Shown here in pieces: positions 51,046-60,565 of a stretch of 64,000 nucleotides of DNA. How positions within the stretch are numbered: position 1 is the first letter of the stretch; each line of letters begins with the position of its first letter. The DNA is taken from assembly GCA_934045075.1 (NCBI GenBank), contig OW203734.1, positions 11,419,516 to 11,483,515 of the forward strand, written 5' to 3'. This DNA comes from Yponomeuta sedellus. Its lineage: Eukaryota > Arthropoda > Insecta > Lepidoptera > Yponomeutidae. The notes below the pieces were generated by a model, which was given only the letters and a program-made list of their open reading frames with translations, made no database searches and was not told where the DNA came from. The translations under genes and the position numbers were made by a program.

Positions 51046-51389
51046 TAGTTTGTTTGACGCCCTTTATTTGACGAAGCTTTTTGTGAATGTTCTGACTTCG
51101 TGGTTGCCATTTGCTTTGTTCTAAATAAAGGATTAGACCTAGTTTACAAGCGTAGCGCGTCTTTGCAGCAAGTGCACCAGAAATATGCATCTTGCGAATT
51201 CTCAAAAACACTCCCAGTAGTCTAGACACGATAAAAACGTAAATTAATCCTTTGCACACTGCACGCTGCACCGATGCAGTGCTAGGATCCTAAAAAAAAA
51301 GAAACCAGTAAAGCAAATATGGTTATTTGATTATAATTGGTAAGTCTTGATTGTCTGTTCTATAAGGTACATTACTATGTACGCCCATT
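51046..51389. other. unassigned interval
   Basis: An 89-codon minus-strand frame (51002-51271) lacks motifs and overlaps the M terminus. Nothing else recognised. Confidence 0.35.
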
Positions 51390-51440
51390 CGGTTATATAT
51401 CGCTCTATAATGTTACTACATTATAGAGCGATAGTAACCG
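51390..51440. repeat. 22-bp-arm hairpin
   Basis: CGGTTATATATCGCTCTATA ATG, loop TTACTA, CATTATAGAGCGATAGTAAC CG. One or two imperfections at the outer side. It lies 40 bp left of the large foldback. Confidence 0.7.
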
Positions 51441-51480
51441 GATGGAGTTTTGGTTATAAATATGAAAAATTGTGTATTGA

Positions 51481-52016
51481 TATACAGGGTGTCTCATTCA
51501 AATCGGTCAGTATGGGAAAGTCTGAAACTATAAGACATACGAAGATCTGTTCTGAGGAACCATGTCATTGATTTTGATAACAACAAAAACTGGATTCATA
51601 CATTTTAAAAAAACATCTGTACTCTTTTCGGGAATCGAACCCGGTTGTTATGAAAAAAAACTCTACACTATTTCTATTTAGATATCGATTGTGTAGGTCT
51701 TAAGCAGTAAATGTCTGTATAAAACATGATGTCTAAATGAATAAAATGCATTGTTTTCACATACTTTAATTTACTTTAGTAGACATTTACTGCTTAAGAC
51801 CCACCCAATCGATATCTAAATAGAAATATTGCAGGTTTTTTTTTTTCAAAACAACCGGGTTCGATTCCCGAACGGAGTAAAGATGTTTTTTAAAATGTAT
51901 GAATGCAGTTTTCTTTTTATTAAAATCGATGACATGGTTCCTCAAAACAGATCTTCGTATGTCTTATAGTTTCAGACTTTCCCATACTGACCGATTTGAA
52001 TGAGACACCCTGTATA
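51481..52016. mobile_element. 536-bp foldback element with B-box-like arms
   Basis: Arms of about 235 bp, left TATACAGGGTGTCTCATTCA, right TGAATGAGACACCCTGTATA, separated by a loop of about 65 bp. Each arm contains CGGGTTCGATTCCCG or its inverse, which resembles a tRNA T-arm/B box. Arm divergence is visible (GTTCTGAGG/CCTCAAAAC, loss or gain in A-runs). No open frame. The ACAGGGTG start occurs at other insect element ends; class unknown. Confidence 0.85.
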
Positions 52017-52539
52017 AGACGATTTGTACTGCATTGTATCGTGTTCTGCCATTACCACTGGATTGATTCCTGGTATGAGAAAGTTTACCAAACCTCTATT
52101 TTTGTTATTATTATAATTAACTACATGCTTATCTTGGAGGCGTAATAAGGGAATTAATCGAACTCCGTATTACACCCTTTATAAAATTTTGGGTGTTAAA
52201 ATTAACATAGGTACATTTTTAGCGCGATTCAGTTGAACTACTGGTTCCCTTTGCCACGCTTGGGTGCAATTTGGCGAGCGCCCGCCTTTAATCGTGTAAA
52301 ATTTCCAGCTACAAGCGTGCAGAATAACCCTCCACTTGCCCTGGCACCGAATTCGTCGCAACAAAATATTCCGCATGGAAAATTAATGCTAACATTTCGG
52401 GCACGCTCTTGGATGTAAAGTGTTAAATATAACAATTGACGTAAATGTTTGCTATCAAATGAATGGAGACACAGAAGTTCAGACGAGTTCAGATAGAGAT
52501 GCTTTGAAGTTACCTTGCATGAATCAGTGTCTTCTTCTT
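52017..52539. other. unassigned interval
   Basis: Overlapping 61-65 codon frames on both strands at 52179-52435, no motif. Nothing recognised. Confidence 0.35.
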
Positions 52540-52632
52540 CAGGCTACATTATGTAGTCCACTGCTGGACATAGCCCTCCCCTAATGAGCGCCATAGCGCC
52601 CTGTCTTCCGCTTGCCGCATCCAGCATCTGCA
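52540..52632 (-). pseudogene. RTE C-terminal fragment, (GAA)n subfamily
   Basis: Plus strand TCTTCTTCTTCAGGCTACAT, TATGTAGTCCACTGCTGGAC, ATAGCCCTCCCCTAATGAGC, GCCATAGCGCCCTGTCTTCC. It is the inverse of 49345-49440, including the (GAA)n end. Confidence 0.7.
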
Positions 52633-52934
52633 TCAGTGTATTTTCTGATAATTGCTGTTCATACCAATTTTATTTTTAAAGTAAAACTAAATAAAGATTT
52701 GATAAATTTATGTCTCTTTATTATGGTGCCAGATGTAAATAATTTCTTCAGAAATTACGTAACAGGGGTGTTAGTAAGGCTTTTCTTAAATGAAAACTCT
52801 ACTCATACTCAAGTTGTATAACAAATAGCAGCACCTATAGGAAAGTAGGGAATGACAGAACTCGATGTATGCATGCACGCCTATTCCAAGTTGCGTGATT
52901 GGATAATATTTTTTGTCTATAATAATAGTCTGGT
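52633..52934. other. unassigned interval
   Basis: No feature recognised. Confidence 0.35.
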
Positions 52935-53670
52935 CTGGTCTTAATGCTGCCTCGAGAAGCGTTGGGCTTGGGATGAACTTGGACAAGACTAAGGTCATGT
53001 TCAACGAGCACATCGTCCCTGAGCCCGTTGTCGTCGAAGGTGTAGCCCTTGAAGTTGTCCAAGAGTACGTCTACCTAGGACAAAAGATCCAGCTGGGTAG
53101 AGACAACTTGGAGGGTGAAATCACCAGAAGAGTGCAGCTTGGCTGGGCAGTGTTTGGAAAGTTGCGTCACATCTTCGAGTCACCCTTGCCACAATGCCTG
53201 AAGACCAAGGTATTCAATCAATGCGTCCTGCCGGTCATGACATACGGAGCCGAGACGTGGAACCTGACAGTGAAACTAGCCCACCAATTGCAAGTCACTC
53301 AGCGAGCTATGGAAAGGTGTATGCTCGGAATCTCGTTAAGGGACAAAGTCCGGAACGAGATCATCCGACAAAAAACCAAAGTCACTGACGTAGTTCAGAA
53401 GTGTAGCAGGCTGAAATGGCAGTGGGCTGGTCACATCTATCGCAGAACCGATGATCGTTGGAGCAGACGGGTTCTCGAATGGAGACCACGACTCGGCAAG
53501 CGTAGTGCAGGACGCCCTCCGGCCAGATGGACCGACGACCTGAAAAAGGTGGCTGGTGGTGACTGGATGGCGGAAACGGGAGATCGGGTCTTGTGGCGCA
53601 CCCTGGGGGAGGCTTATGTCCAGCAGTGGACTGCAATAGGCTGAAATGATGATGATGATGATAATAATAG
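52935..53670 (+). pseudogene. RTE-type non-LTR polyprotein, C-terminal 235 residues, still open
   Basis: The longest clean retrotransposon frame in the window. From about 52938: LNAASRSVGLGMNLDKTKVM (post-catalytic RT region), VVQEYVYLGQKI, QLGWAVFGKLRHIF, LKTKVFNQCVLPVMTYGAET, W, QRAMERCMLGISLRDKVRN, LKWQWAGHIYRR, GRPPARWTDDLKKVAG, and a C-terminus YVQQWTAIG, stop at 53642-53644. A (TGATGATGATGA)TAATAATA tail follows at 53646-53668. The catalytic YADD region and endonuclease are missing through 5' truncation; any upstream ATG belongs to flanking DNA. The lack of stops suggests a fairly recent insertion. Confidence 0.85.
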
Positions 53671-54394
53671 TATTTTTTTATATGGAGTACTGTTAGATTC
53701 TCCATATAAAATACTCTCATACAATACTCATACTTATGATAAGTAGAGGCTGCACAGCCCCTTTCACGAGAGAATGTCACATCAGTGATGTACCATAGCA
53801 AAAATAAAATTAGAAACTTCTGTGCTTTCTAAATCTTCTCATGACGCTCACGGCATGTTCTTACGATAAATATTCCGTACAGGGCGACAGTGTTAACGTA
53901 ATTAACTGCACAACGGGACAGAGGCCCGTTAGTTTCAGCTGGAGCGATGACCTTTCCTTTCACGTGTGAGGCTATGGCAATAAGCTGCAGTAATCCTACA
54001 TCACGCCAGCTAAATATTTTCCGAATTTGTATAAAACATATATTCTCGACTTATATTAAAGGATGGTAGATTAAAAACTGATAATAGTAAAAACATAGTT
54101 TTGAGATTAACTTTCTCAAAACGCGGTACTGCATAAAAGTGGTTATGGCTCTGAAAGTTTCACAAATTAATAAATAATTTCCCAATAAAATTGCCATTAC
54201 GTCCATTACAAGTAACTAACGCCCTTTCCAAAAATCATATTTCTAATAATTTTCCAAAAGAACCACACCTGGGAAATCGACGATTAATCTACGGATATTG
54301 AGGTTGAAAGTCGCACCTATTTTTTGCAGATAGTGCGATAATTTTTTACAGGAATAATTAATGATGATCGGTGTGAAGTGACAATCGCTGGTCT
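53671..54394. other. unassigned interval
   Basis: No feature recognised. Confidence 0.35.
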
Positions 54395-54440
54395 CTGATA
54401 ACCTTACGAGGTACAGGCGTGAGGTTATGTTGTGTATATT
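54395..54440 (+). pseudogene. element E 3' end scrap
   Basis: CGCTGGTCTCTGATAACCTT, ACGAGGTACAGGCGTGAGGT, TATGT is the last coding bases and 3' end of E (compare 28385-28430). A second scrap, CTACCTCGTCGGGGTACAGG CGTGAG, is at 54828-54853. Confidence 0.5.
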
Positions 54441-55164
54441 TTTACCGGTCGTCATTTTATATTCTGACACTGTCTATGAATGAATAAGAATCACCAACCA
54501 AATCCTGAGGGAGTGAGGCCAATTCAAAGACCTTAAGTAGTTGTTTTAGTTAAACAGCTACATGGAAGCGACACGAAGTAAGGCGATTGTCTCGGAATGT
54601 GTAACAAGCGAAAGCCAAGTCACAAACTACCTTTATTCAGCAGAGGAAACTCCTTGAATCAATTGTGGTGTATCGTGCTGTCTCTTCTTGTGACGTGTTC
54701 TAATAAGTCCATTATAGAAAACAAATTGTGAAAGAGAAATTTCCATACAATACATTCGGCTCAAGTTTCCAGAAGTAACTTAGTAAGTAAGAACTGTGGC
54801 AAGTTGCATACGAAGTATCTATCTGCCTACCTCGTCGGGGTACAGGCGTGAGTATGTGAATCGATTTTGGACACTTGTAAGTCGATACTGTCTGTCAATT
54901 CTGATACACGGTTCATAAGTTCAGTTCTGTTCTCCACTTCCCTAGATTATTCTAATTTTAATCTATCCTAAAACTGAAGGAAAAATATTGTGAGAAAACC
55001 TGAGCGTCAGAGGTGTTGACGTACCATACCTTGGTGTTGTACATATATATTTGACACTTTCCGATTTCAATAAATTATTCTATTCTATTATATACTTGTA
55101 ATATCTAGAGTTTTATACATAATATAGCCTGAAAAAGAAGAAGAAGAATATCTAGACATACCAA
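54441..55164. other. mostly unassigned; SINE C and E scraps
   Basis: 54828-54853 is an element E end and 54972-55015 (GAAGGAAAAATATTGTGAGA, AAACCTGAGCGTCAGAGGTG) a SINE C piece. 55120-55145 is ATAATATAGCCTG plus (GAA)n, an RTE terminus. The rest is not recognised. Confidence 0.45.
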
Positions 55165-55632
55165 AATATTTAAAAACCTATTTAGAGGCTAAAAATTTCA
55201 CCCATGCCGGGATTCGAACCCGCAACCTCTGGCTATCCAAATAAGTTATTAGTGGCTATCTAAATAGGTTTTTAAATTTGTTCCTTAGCACGGGTTAGTG
55301 CATTAAAAATAAAAATAGTGTAATCATGTGGGTTCAGTGATATCGTTCCGATGTTAAAAACCTAACTGCAAAGTAGGTAGTCGGGACTGTAAGTAATGCA
55401 ATTTGCTTAAGTCAGATGTCGCTGCCTGTACGTAATACAGAGAATATTGTAAAGAGGTTCGAAATTTCACTGATGTCGTGAGTCGCCCATTGGCTCAATT
55501 GGTAGAGCGCTGGTACGGATAGCCAGAGGTTGCGGGTTCGAATCCCGGCATGGGTGAAATTTTTAGCCTCTAAATAGGTTTTTAAATTTGTTCCTTAGCA
55601 CGGGTTAGTGCATTAAAAATAAAAATAGTGAT
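55165..55632. mobile_element. SINE S compound: inverted body, tail, then full copy
   Basis: Order: minus-strand body and B-box half (55165-55238), plus-strand body and tail (55255-55320, TTAGCACGGGTTAGTGCATT), then, without a gap, a plus-strand full-length copy with long head (ATCATGTGGGTTCAGTGATA, GATATCGTTCCGATG), core (GCCCATTGGCTCAATTGGTA) and tail (55321-55632). The head is thus enclosed by two tails in direct orientation. The same tail-head joint, GTGTAATCATGTGGGT, occurs on the minus strand at 22215-22235. Confidence 0.8.
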
Positions 55633-55655
55633 ACCAAAATATGTAGGACCCTTAC

Positions 55656-55905
55656 AAGCGGTGGTAGCGTAGCGGTAAAACGTGGGCTTGTCGATCGGGA
55701 GGTTCTGGGTACAAACCTAATGCCCAATGTTTCAATGACTTTGATTTCTATGTTACGTATATTTGTGAAGTTTTAGTAGCAATACCACGCGCTAACTGTG
55801 AAGAAAAACATCGTAAGAAATCCCTAGTGTCTGAAGAGTTAATATACTTCAGCACTTGCTACGTACAATGGTCCAACTATGAGGATATATAAGGAAATCT
55901 CAGGT
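55656..55905 (+). mobile_element. SINE C with tRNA-like head
   Basis: AAGCGGTGGTAGCGTAGCGG TAAAACGTGGGC holds an A-box-like head, and GAGGTTCTGGGTACAAACCT a degenerate B box. Body: TATTTGTGAAGTTTTAGTAG, CAATACCACGCGCTAACTGT, and tail GTCCAACTATGAGGATATAT. The best head-bearing plus-strand copy. Confidence 0.7.
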
Positions 55906-56229
55906 CTATCTAAAATGTACGAGCCTTCTGCCGTAGTGACTCCTAGCACCAAGAAGAGAAACATTATCCCGCCGCGGCCTTCCTGCTAGCACGAGTTGAT
56001 CTCACAGATTATGCTGATTTCCGGAGAAATGTCGTTTTCACTTACAACGGACCAGTCGGCTTATCTTGTTCATGCTAAATAAGATGAGATACATTTTATT
56101 CCTGCTAAAGCGTAGTAAATATAGCTGGTAAAGTAGAGCAAAAGAATATGCATGCACTACCAGTTAAAGTGTCTGTTTGCATACTCGTCCTGACACTTAG
56201 ATCACAAAATTCATAATCTTAACGGTTCT
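55906..56229. other. unassigned interval
   Basis: No feature recognised. Confidence 0.35.
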
Positions 56230-56288
56230 GTTTTTAAAAACCTATTTAGAGGCTAAAAGTTCCACCTATGCTGGGACTCGAACCGGTT
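56230..56288 (-). repeat. SINE S scrap
   Basis: TTTAAAAACCTATTTAGAGG, CTAAAAGTTCCACCTATGCT, GGGACTCGAACC: minus-strand body and B box, cut where the minisatellite begins. Confidence 0.65.
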
Positions 56289-56900
56289 ACTGTAACTCCA
56301 TACCAATAGTTTCCATACTAGAAAAGTTACCAATGTAAAATAAAGAAAAAAATGCCATGTTTACATACTAGAAATTTCTTTATTAATTAAGCCTCATTGC
56401 CTGTCCCCGTGTTGGACTAAATGTCACTCTAATTCCATACAAATGGTTTCCATAACAGAAAATTGCGAATGTAGAGTAAAAACAAAATGCCACCCTCATT
56501 TTAGGCTCCGTGTCAGGCAAAATACGACTGTATTTCTATATCAATAGTTTCCATAATATAAAAGTTTCCTTTATAAAGTAAAGAACAAAAATTGTACCCT
56601 CTTTACTGGCTCTGTGTCGGACAAAAGGTGACTGTAACTTCATACCAATAGTTCCACGTCTAAAGTTCACAAACAAAAAAGTCACCCTCGTTTTCTGGCT
56701 CTGTATCAGGCATAAGGTGACTGAAACTCCATACCAATAGTTTTTGTAGTAAAAAGGTCCCAACGTAACGTTAAGAACAAAAACGCCACCTCATTGTCTG
56801 TCTCCGTGGTGGGCAAAATGTCACTGTAACTCCATAACAATAGTTTCTATAGTGTTAACAAAAAAAAGCAACCCTCATTTTCTGGCCCCGAGTCTGACTC
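56286..56900. repeat. diverged minisatellite, about 6 units of 90-135 bp
   Basis: Units start near 56286, 56423, 56525, 56629, 56717 and 56820 with (G)TGACTGTAACTCCATACCAA TAGTTTCC, continue with an A-rich AAAAGT...AAAGAACAAAAATGCCAC block and end CCTCATTTTCTGGCTCCGTG TCAGGCAAAA. Spacing varies (137, 102, 104, 88, 103 bp) because of indels. No frame runs through. Confidence 0.8.
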
Positions 56901-57214
56901 CGGGTAAAGAAAACCACCTAGCAGTGCCGCCACGCCGTCTGTAAAGTCCAACCAAGGGGACGGATGGGAAGTTTGGGAGTGAAGGGGGGTTGGAACTTAC
57001 ATAGCGCGATTGAAAAGAAACAGAAAGTCCCAATTTATGCTAACAGGGAATGTGCTACCTCATGAGATGGTATGAACATACCACAAAGTCGCCGCTCAAG
57101 ACGGCGACATGCAGAGATTTTGTGACAAAATCAAGTCAAAAACAAAAACTTATCAACGTAAACAATTTACATAATGTTGGCTGAAGTTCTTGTCATTAGT
57201 TAGTTAAACCTGAG
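56901..57214. other. unassigned interval
   Basis: A small hairpin GTCGCCG/CGGCGAC near 57087-57107; otherwise nothing recognised. Confidence 0.35.
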
Positions 57215-57485
57215 ATGTCCGCACTTAGCCTCATAGTTGGGCCATTGTACGTAGCAAGCGCTGCGGTACACTTTAGACACTGGGGTTTCCATATGATGTT
57301 TTCCTTCACCGTCAGCGAGTGGTATTGCTACTATAATTTCACAAATATGCATAACTTAGAAAGCAAAATCATTGGTACAAGCCGGGGCTTGAACCTACGA
57401 CCTCACAATTGAGAAGCCGACGTTTTACCGGCGTTCCGCTCCGCTACCACCGCGGTGGTAGCGGAGCGGAACCGCTCCACCGCTT
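57215..57485 (-). mobile_element. SINE C with palindromic head duplication
   Basis: Plus strand: CTCATAGTTGGGCCATTGTA, GATGTTTTCCTTCACCGTCA, GCGAGTGGTATTGCTACTAT, GGGGCTTGAACCTACGACCT, CGTTTTACCG. It is the inverse of 55656-55900. At the head end the sequence turns back on itself through a 40-bp perfect palindrome (57433-57472), so the head is partly duplicated in opposite orientation. Confidence 0.75.
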
Positions 57486-57609
57486 ACAAGTTCTTGTCAT
57501 TTTACAATGTGAAATGTGACCCGATGCGTGCGGGCTGGAGTGCAGTAAAAGGCAGCAGAAGAAAAAAACTCTACTCTGACCATCGCCATTGACCATTAGC
57601 AATAATGGA

Positions 57610-57832
57610 ATCGACAACCGTTGGAGTAAACGTGTTCTAGAGTGGAGACCGCGACTCGGCAAACGTAGTGTAGGACGCCCTCCGACCAGGTGGGATGACG
57701 ATCTGCGAAAAAACTACCGGCAGATGCTGGATGCGGCAAGCTGAAGACAGGGCGCTATGGCGCTCATTAGGGGAGGGCTATGTCCAGCAGTGGACTACAT
57801 AATATAGCCTGAAGAATAATAATGGAATAGAT
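57610..57832 (+). pseudogene. RTE C-terminal fragment, (GAA)n subfamily
   Basis: CAACCGTTGGAGTAAACGTG, TTCTAGAGTGGAGACCGCGA, GTAGTGTAGGACGCCCTCCG, ACCAGGTGGGATGACGATCT, then GGCGCTATGGCGCTCATTAG and TACATAATATAGCCTGAAGA. Nearly identical to 49245-49440 but with an amber TAG in LEW and one extra A in the GCGAAAAAACT run that shifts frame. 5' truncated. Confidence 0.7.
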
Positions 57833-58542
57833 GGCAATAAATGGTCAGAGTGTCTTTATATTTTTTTATAGTTTGTGCTCTGGTGTACAATAAGGAATAT
57901 TCTGATCTTATTTTACATACTTTATATCGTATAAATTGTAAGCAATATCCATAAGCACGCGCCTGTTTCCGAGATGGTGGGCAGAGACCAAAGCTTGCTG
58001 TTTGCCACGATCCCGGAGAAGGTACTTTCGCATAATCACCGGTTTAATATATAGCTACGTATGAGTATCGCGAATCATTAGGAAATACTCGTACTATCAG
58101 AGGGTGTATGTAAGCTCTCCGGTTACTAGACTACGGTGTATAAAGAAGTCAAAAAGGAATGGAAAACTTACTTGCTGGGTTTATAAGAGAAATAGAAATA
58201 TGAACATCAGAAATGGCTATAAGTCAAACAAATGAATATGACAAACCTACGAGTATGTCACACTCGTGTTTCATTTATACGTGTTTTGAATACAAAACCA
58301 CAATAACATGTTATTCTCACTCTTCGGTCATATGGTACTTGAATGCTAAATACAATATTTTTCTAATCCTCCTGCATGGTGTTTCTGTTTATTTTTTTTT
58401 CAAGTAAAGGGGTTCGTGGAACTTTGTTGTACTCATTAAATCCTCTACATTTGCAATAGGGCACGTTTCCCAGTACATTTAATGCCTTGGTCTACTGCTG
58501 TTACTTTTCTGGCATCCGTCCTGCTTATACGTTGTGACATGT
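57833..58542. other. mostly unassigned; element E scrap
   Basis: 57955-58030 minus (GCCTGTTTCCGAGATGGTGG, GCAGAGACCAAAGC, TTTGCCACGATCCCGGAG) is the inverse of the element E coding end. 58050-58085 TAGCTACGTATGAGTATCGC repeats words of 5300-5325. The rest is not recognised. Confidence 0.45.
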
Positions 58543-58772
58543 TTCGATATCAACCCTTTATATGTCCCCACCATTTGGGGCTCAGGTCTCTTCCTGCATC
58601 CCAGAAAGGTTAGGCCATACTCCATCACGGGAGCCGAGTGCGGGTTGGTGGATAATTGTAAGACAGTGGCGGGCCTTACTGTCCGAAGTTATCAAGCCGC
58701 CCATAAAGCCTCTGACATGGCTTAACGACTGCCATTACATGAAAGCCAGCACCAACGGCTTATGAAATATAT
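58543..58772 (+). repeat. B repeat, proximal two thirds
   Basis: GATATCAACCCTTTATATGT, CCCCACCATTTGGGGCTCAG, CTTCCTGCATCCCAGAAAGG (hairpin with two mismatches), CATCACGGGAGCCGAGTGCG, GGCGGGCCTTACTGTCCGAA, CTCTGACATGGCTTAACGAC. Confidence 0.65.
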
Positions 58773-59214
58773 TTGATGGTTGTATCAATCAATTGTTAAA
58801 AATCAACATATCAAAATTATTTTTTAATCCAGAAAATTAGTTGTTACCTAATACCTATTATGTTACATTACTCTTTACAGCTATCTGTGGAAACTTTTAA
58901 TGACTTGTTCTATCTGCTTTGCAATATGATGTTTGTGTAGTCACTAGTTTTCCTATACATTAAATAAATAATAAAAAGTATACTTTTCACAATTTTTTAG
59001 GATTTTTACTATTACGCTAATAAATATTTATTGCGTAATAGTAAAAGGTAAGCGGTTAAGTTAAGGGGACTCTCATACAACAAAAGTGTTTTTTTTGCCG
59101 TTTTTTGTTTGATATCGACTCACACTTGGTCAGTTCTTATTGAAAACTCTGAATTCGCTAGAAGTATATGAGCTGTCTCATACATACACTAGAGAAAGAT
59201 AAGAAGATAAAATA
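58773..59214. other. unassigned interval
   Basis: Small inverted repeat TTTTTACTATTACGC... / GCGTAATAGTAAAA around 59005-59047; otherwise nothing. Confidence 0.4.
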
Positions 59215-59365
59215 AGAATATATGTAAGATAAGAATATTCTTTATTGTACCTACACTGGAAAAACCACAAATACAAAATAATTACGAATATACATAGTAG
59301 AATTAGCGGCCTTATTGCTAAAAGCAATTTCTTTCAGACGATTGAAAGTTGCTGAAAGAAATTAG
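59215..59365 (-). repeat. non-LTR 3' UTR with intact stem-loop
   Basis: Plus strand TAAGAATATTCTTTATTGTA CC, AATTAGCGGCCTTATTGCTA, AAAGCAATTTCTTTCAGACG. On the minus strand the stem is ATTGCT, loop TTT, AGCAAT. Same module as 25950-26075. Confidence 0.65.
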
Positions 59366-60317
59366 AAAGACGGGTAGCCAGTGCAAATTTTAATATTGAT
59401 ACATACTCATACTTAATAATAATATACTTACATACCTTTACCTTTACTTATATAAACTTATAATTAGAAACAATTTTTGTTTTTAAACAAATTATATTTT
59501 TGGCGACATCAGACTTGATCTCATGAAAAAAAAACTTTTGTGGCATCTGCTTACCCCTCCGGGATACATTTGTGAGTTTAAATTTTGTGGTGTTGTCATG
59601 ATTTTGGACAATATTATTGAAATCAGGGTTACATTTGATCATTCTGCTCTTGGTTTGCTGTTTCCCCGCTCGCTTTATCGGTTAATATTAAAATTATTCA
59701 ATAAAATAGTGTCATCAAACCTACAAAACTCGGAAGTTTCGTCACTATTCGAAAGTAACCCGTAGTTTAAGTTGGTATAAGTATGGCGGGGTGCATAGAT
59801 GTATTAGATTTAATATGACTTGCGGAAAGATGGTGAAAGCAGAGTTTTTTTTTCCCGCCGCCTTTTCTCCACTACACTACAGCCCGAAGCTAGCGGCTCA
59901 GATTTTTTAATTCTCTTCCATAATGTGGGGGACATATTTATTATTTACAGTAATATACTAAAGGTTATGACGGTTAAAGCCATTTTTCTAAAATTGTTTT
60001 AAATCTCCGGGAAAACAGCTCCCTCACGTCACGCCCAAGTAAACAAACATCACTAGTAGTCACAACAAAGCATGGGTAAAGTTTACCAATATTAACCTAG
60101 CGTGACGTCACGCGGTGTGATGGGTGTTTCAGTCAAAATGGCTGAAAGCAGTACTATAATCTTTTATTTTATTGAAAATATTGGTAACCTTTTATTTTAA
60201 CACTACATCAGTGTTTTAAAATAATCATGTACTTTCCCCTAATATCGTTAAATGTTTGATTATTTGATGCTGTCGCCACACCGATTCTTTACGTCGACAT
60301 GACGACGTGACGACTCG
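59366..60317. other. unassigned interval
   Basis: 59545-59580 (GGCATCTGCTTACCCCTCCG, GGATAC) may be an element E end. CACGTCACGCC and GCGTGACGTCACGC near 60027 and 60098 are suggestive of element ends, without proof. Short frames only. Confidence 0.4.
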
Positions 60318-60565
60318 ATGTCCTCGGTGGCGCAGCGGTTTGGCACGCTGACTGTAAAACCAAAGGTTCGATCCCCGGCTGGGTCAAACTAGGAAACGAA
60401 CTTTTCTAGTTTGTCTCGGGTCTTGGATGTTATCTATGTATTTATTGTATTAAATCTATCCTCGAGTTAGCACCTATAACACAAGTCATTTAGTTGTACT
60501 TAGTATAGGGCTAACGAGATCTGTGTAATATGTCCTTGAATATTTATTTATTAATTTATTATTAT
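60318..60565 (+). mobile_element. tRNA-derived SINE (GGTGGCGCAGCGGTTTGGC)
   Basis: Head CTCGGTGGCGCAGCGGTTTG GC (A box), AAAGGTTCGATCCCCGGCTG (B box), then GTTTGTCTCGGGTCTTGGAT G, ATCCTCGAGTTAGCACCTAT, AACACAAGTCATTTAGTTG, GGGCTAACGAGATCTGTGTA and a TATTTATTTATT end. The head-to-tail order matches a lepidopteran SINE type known to me. Only one copy here. Confidence 0.7.
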
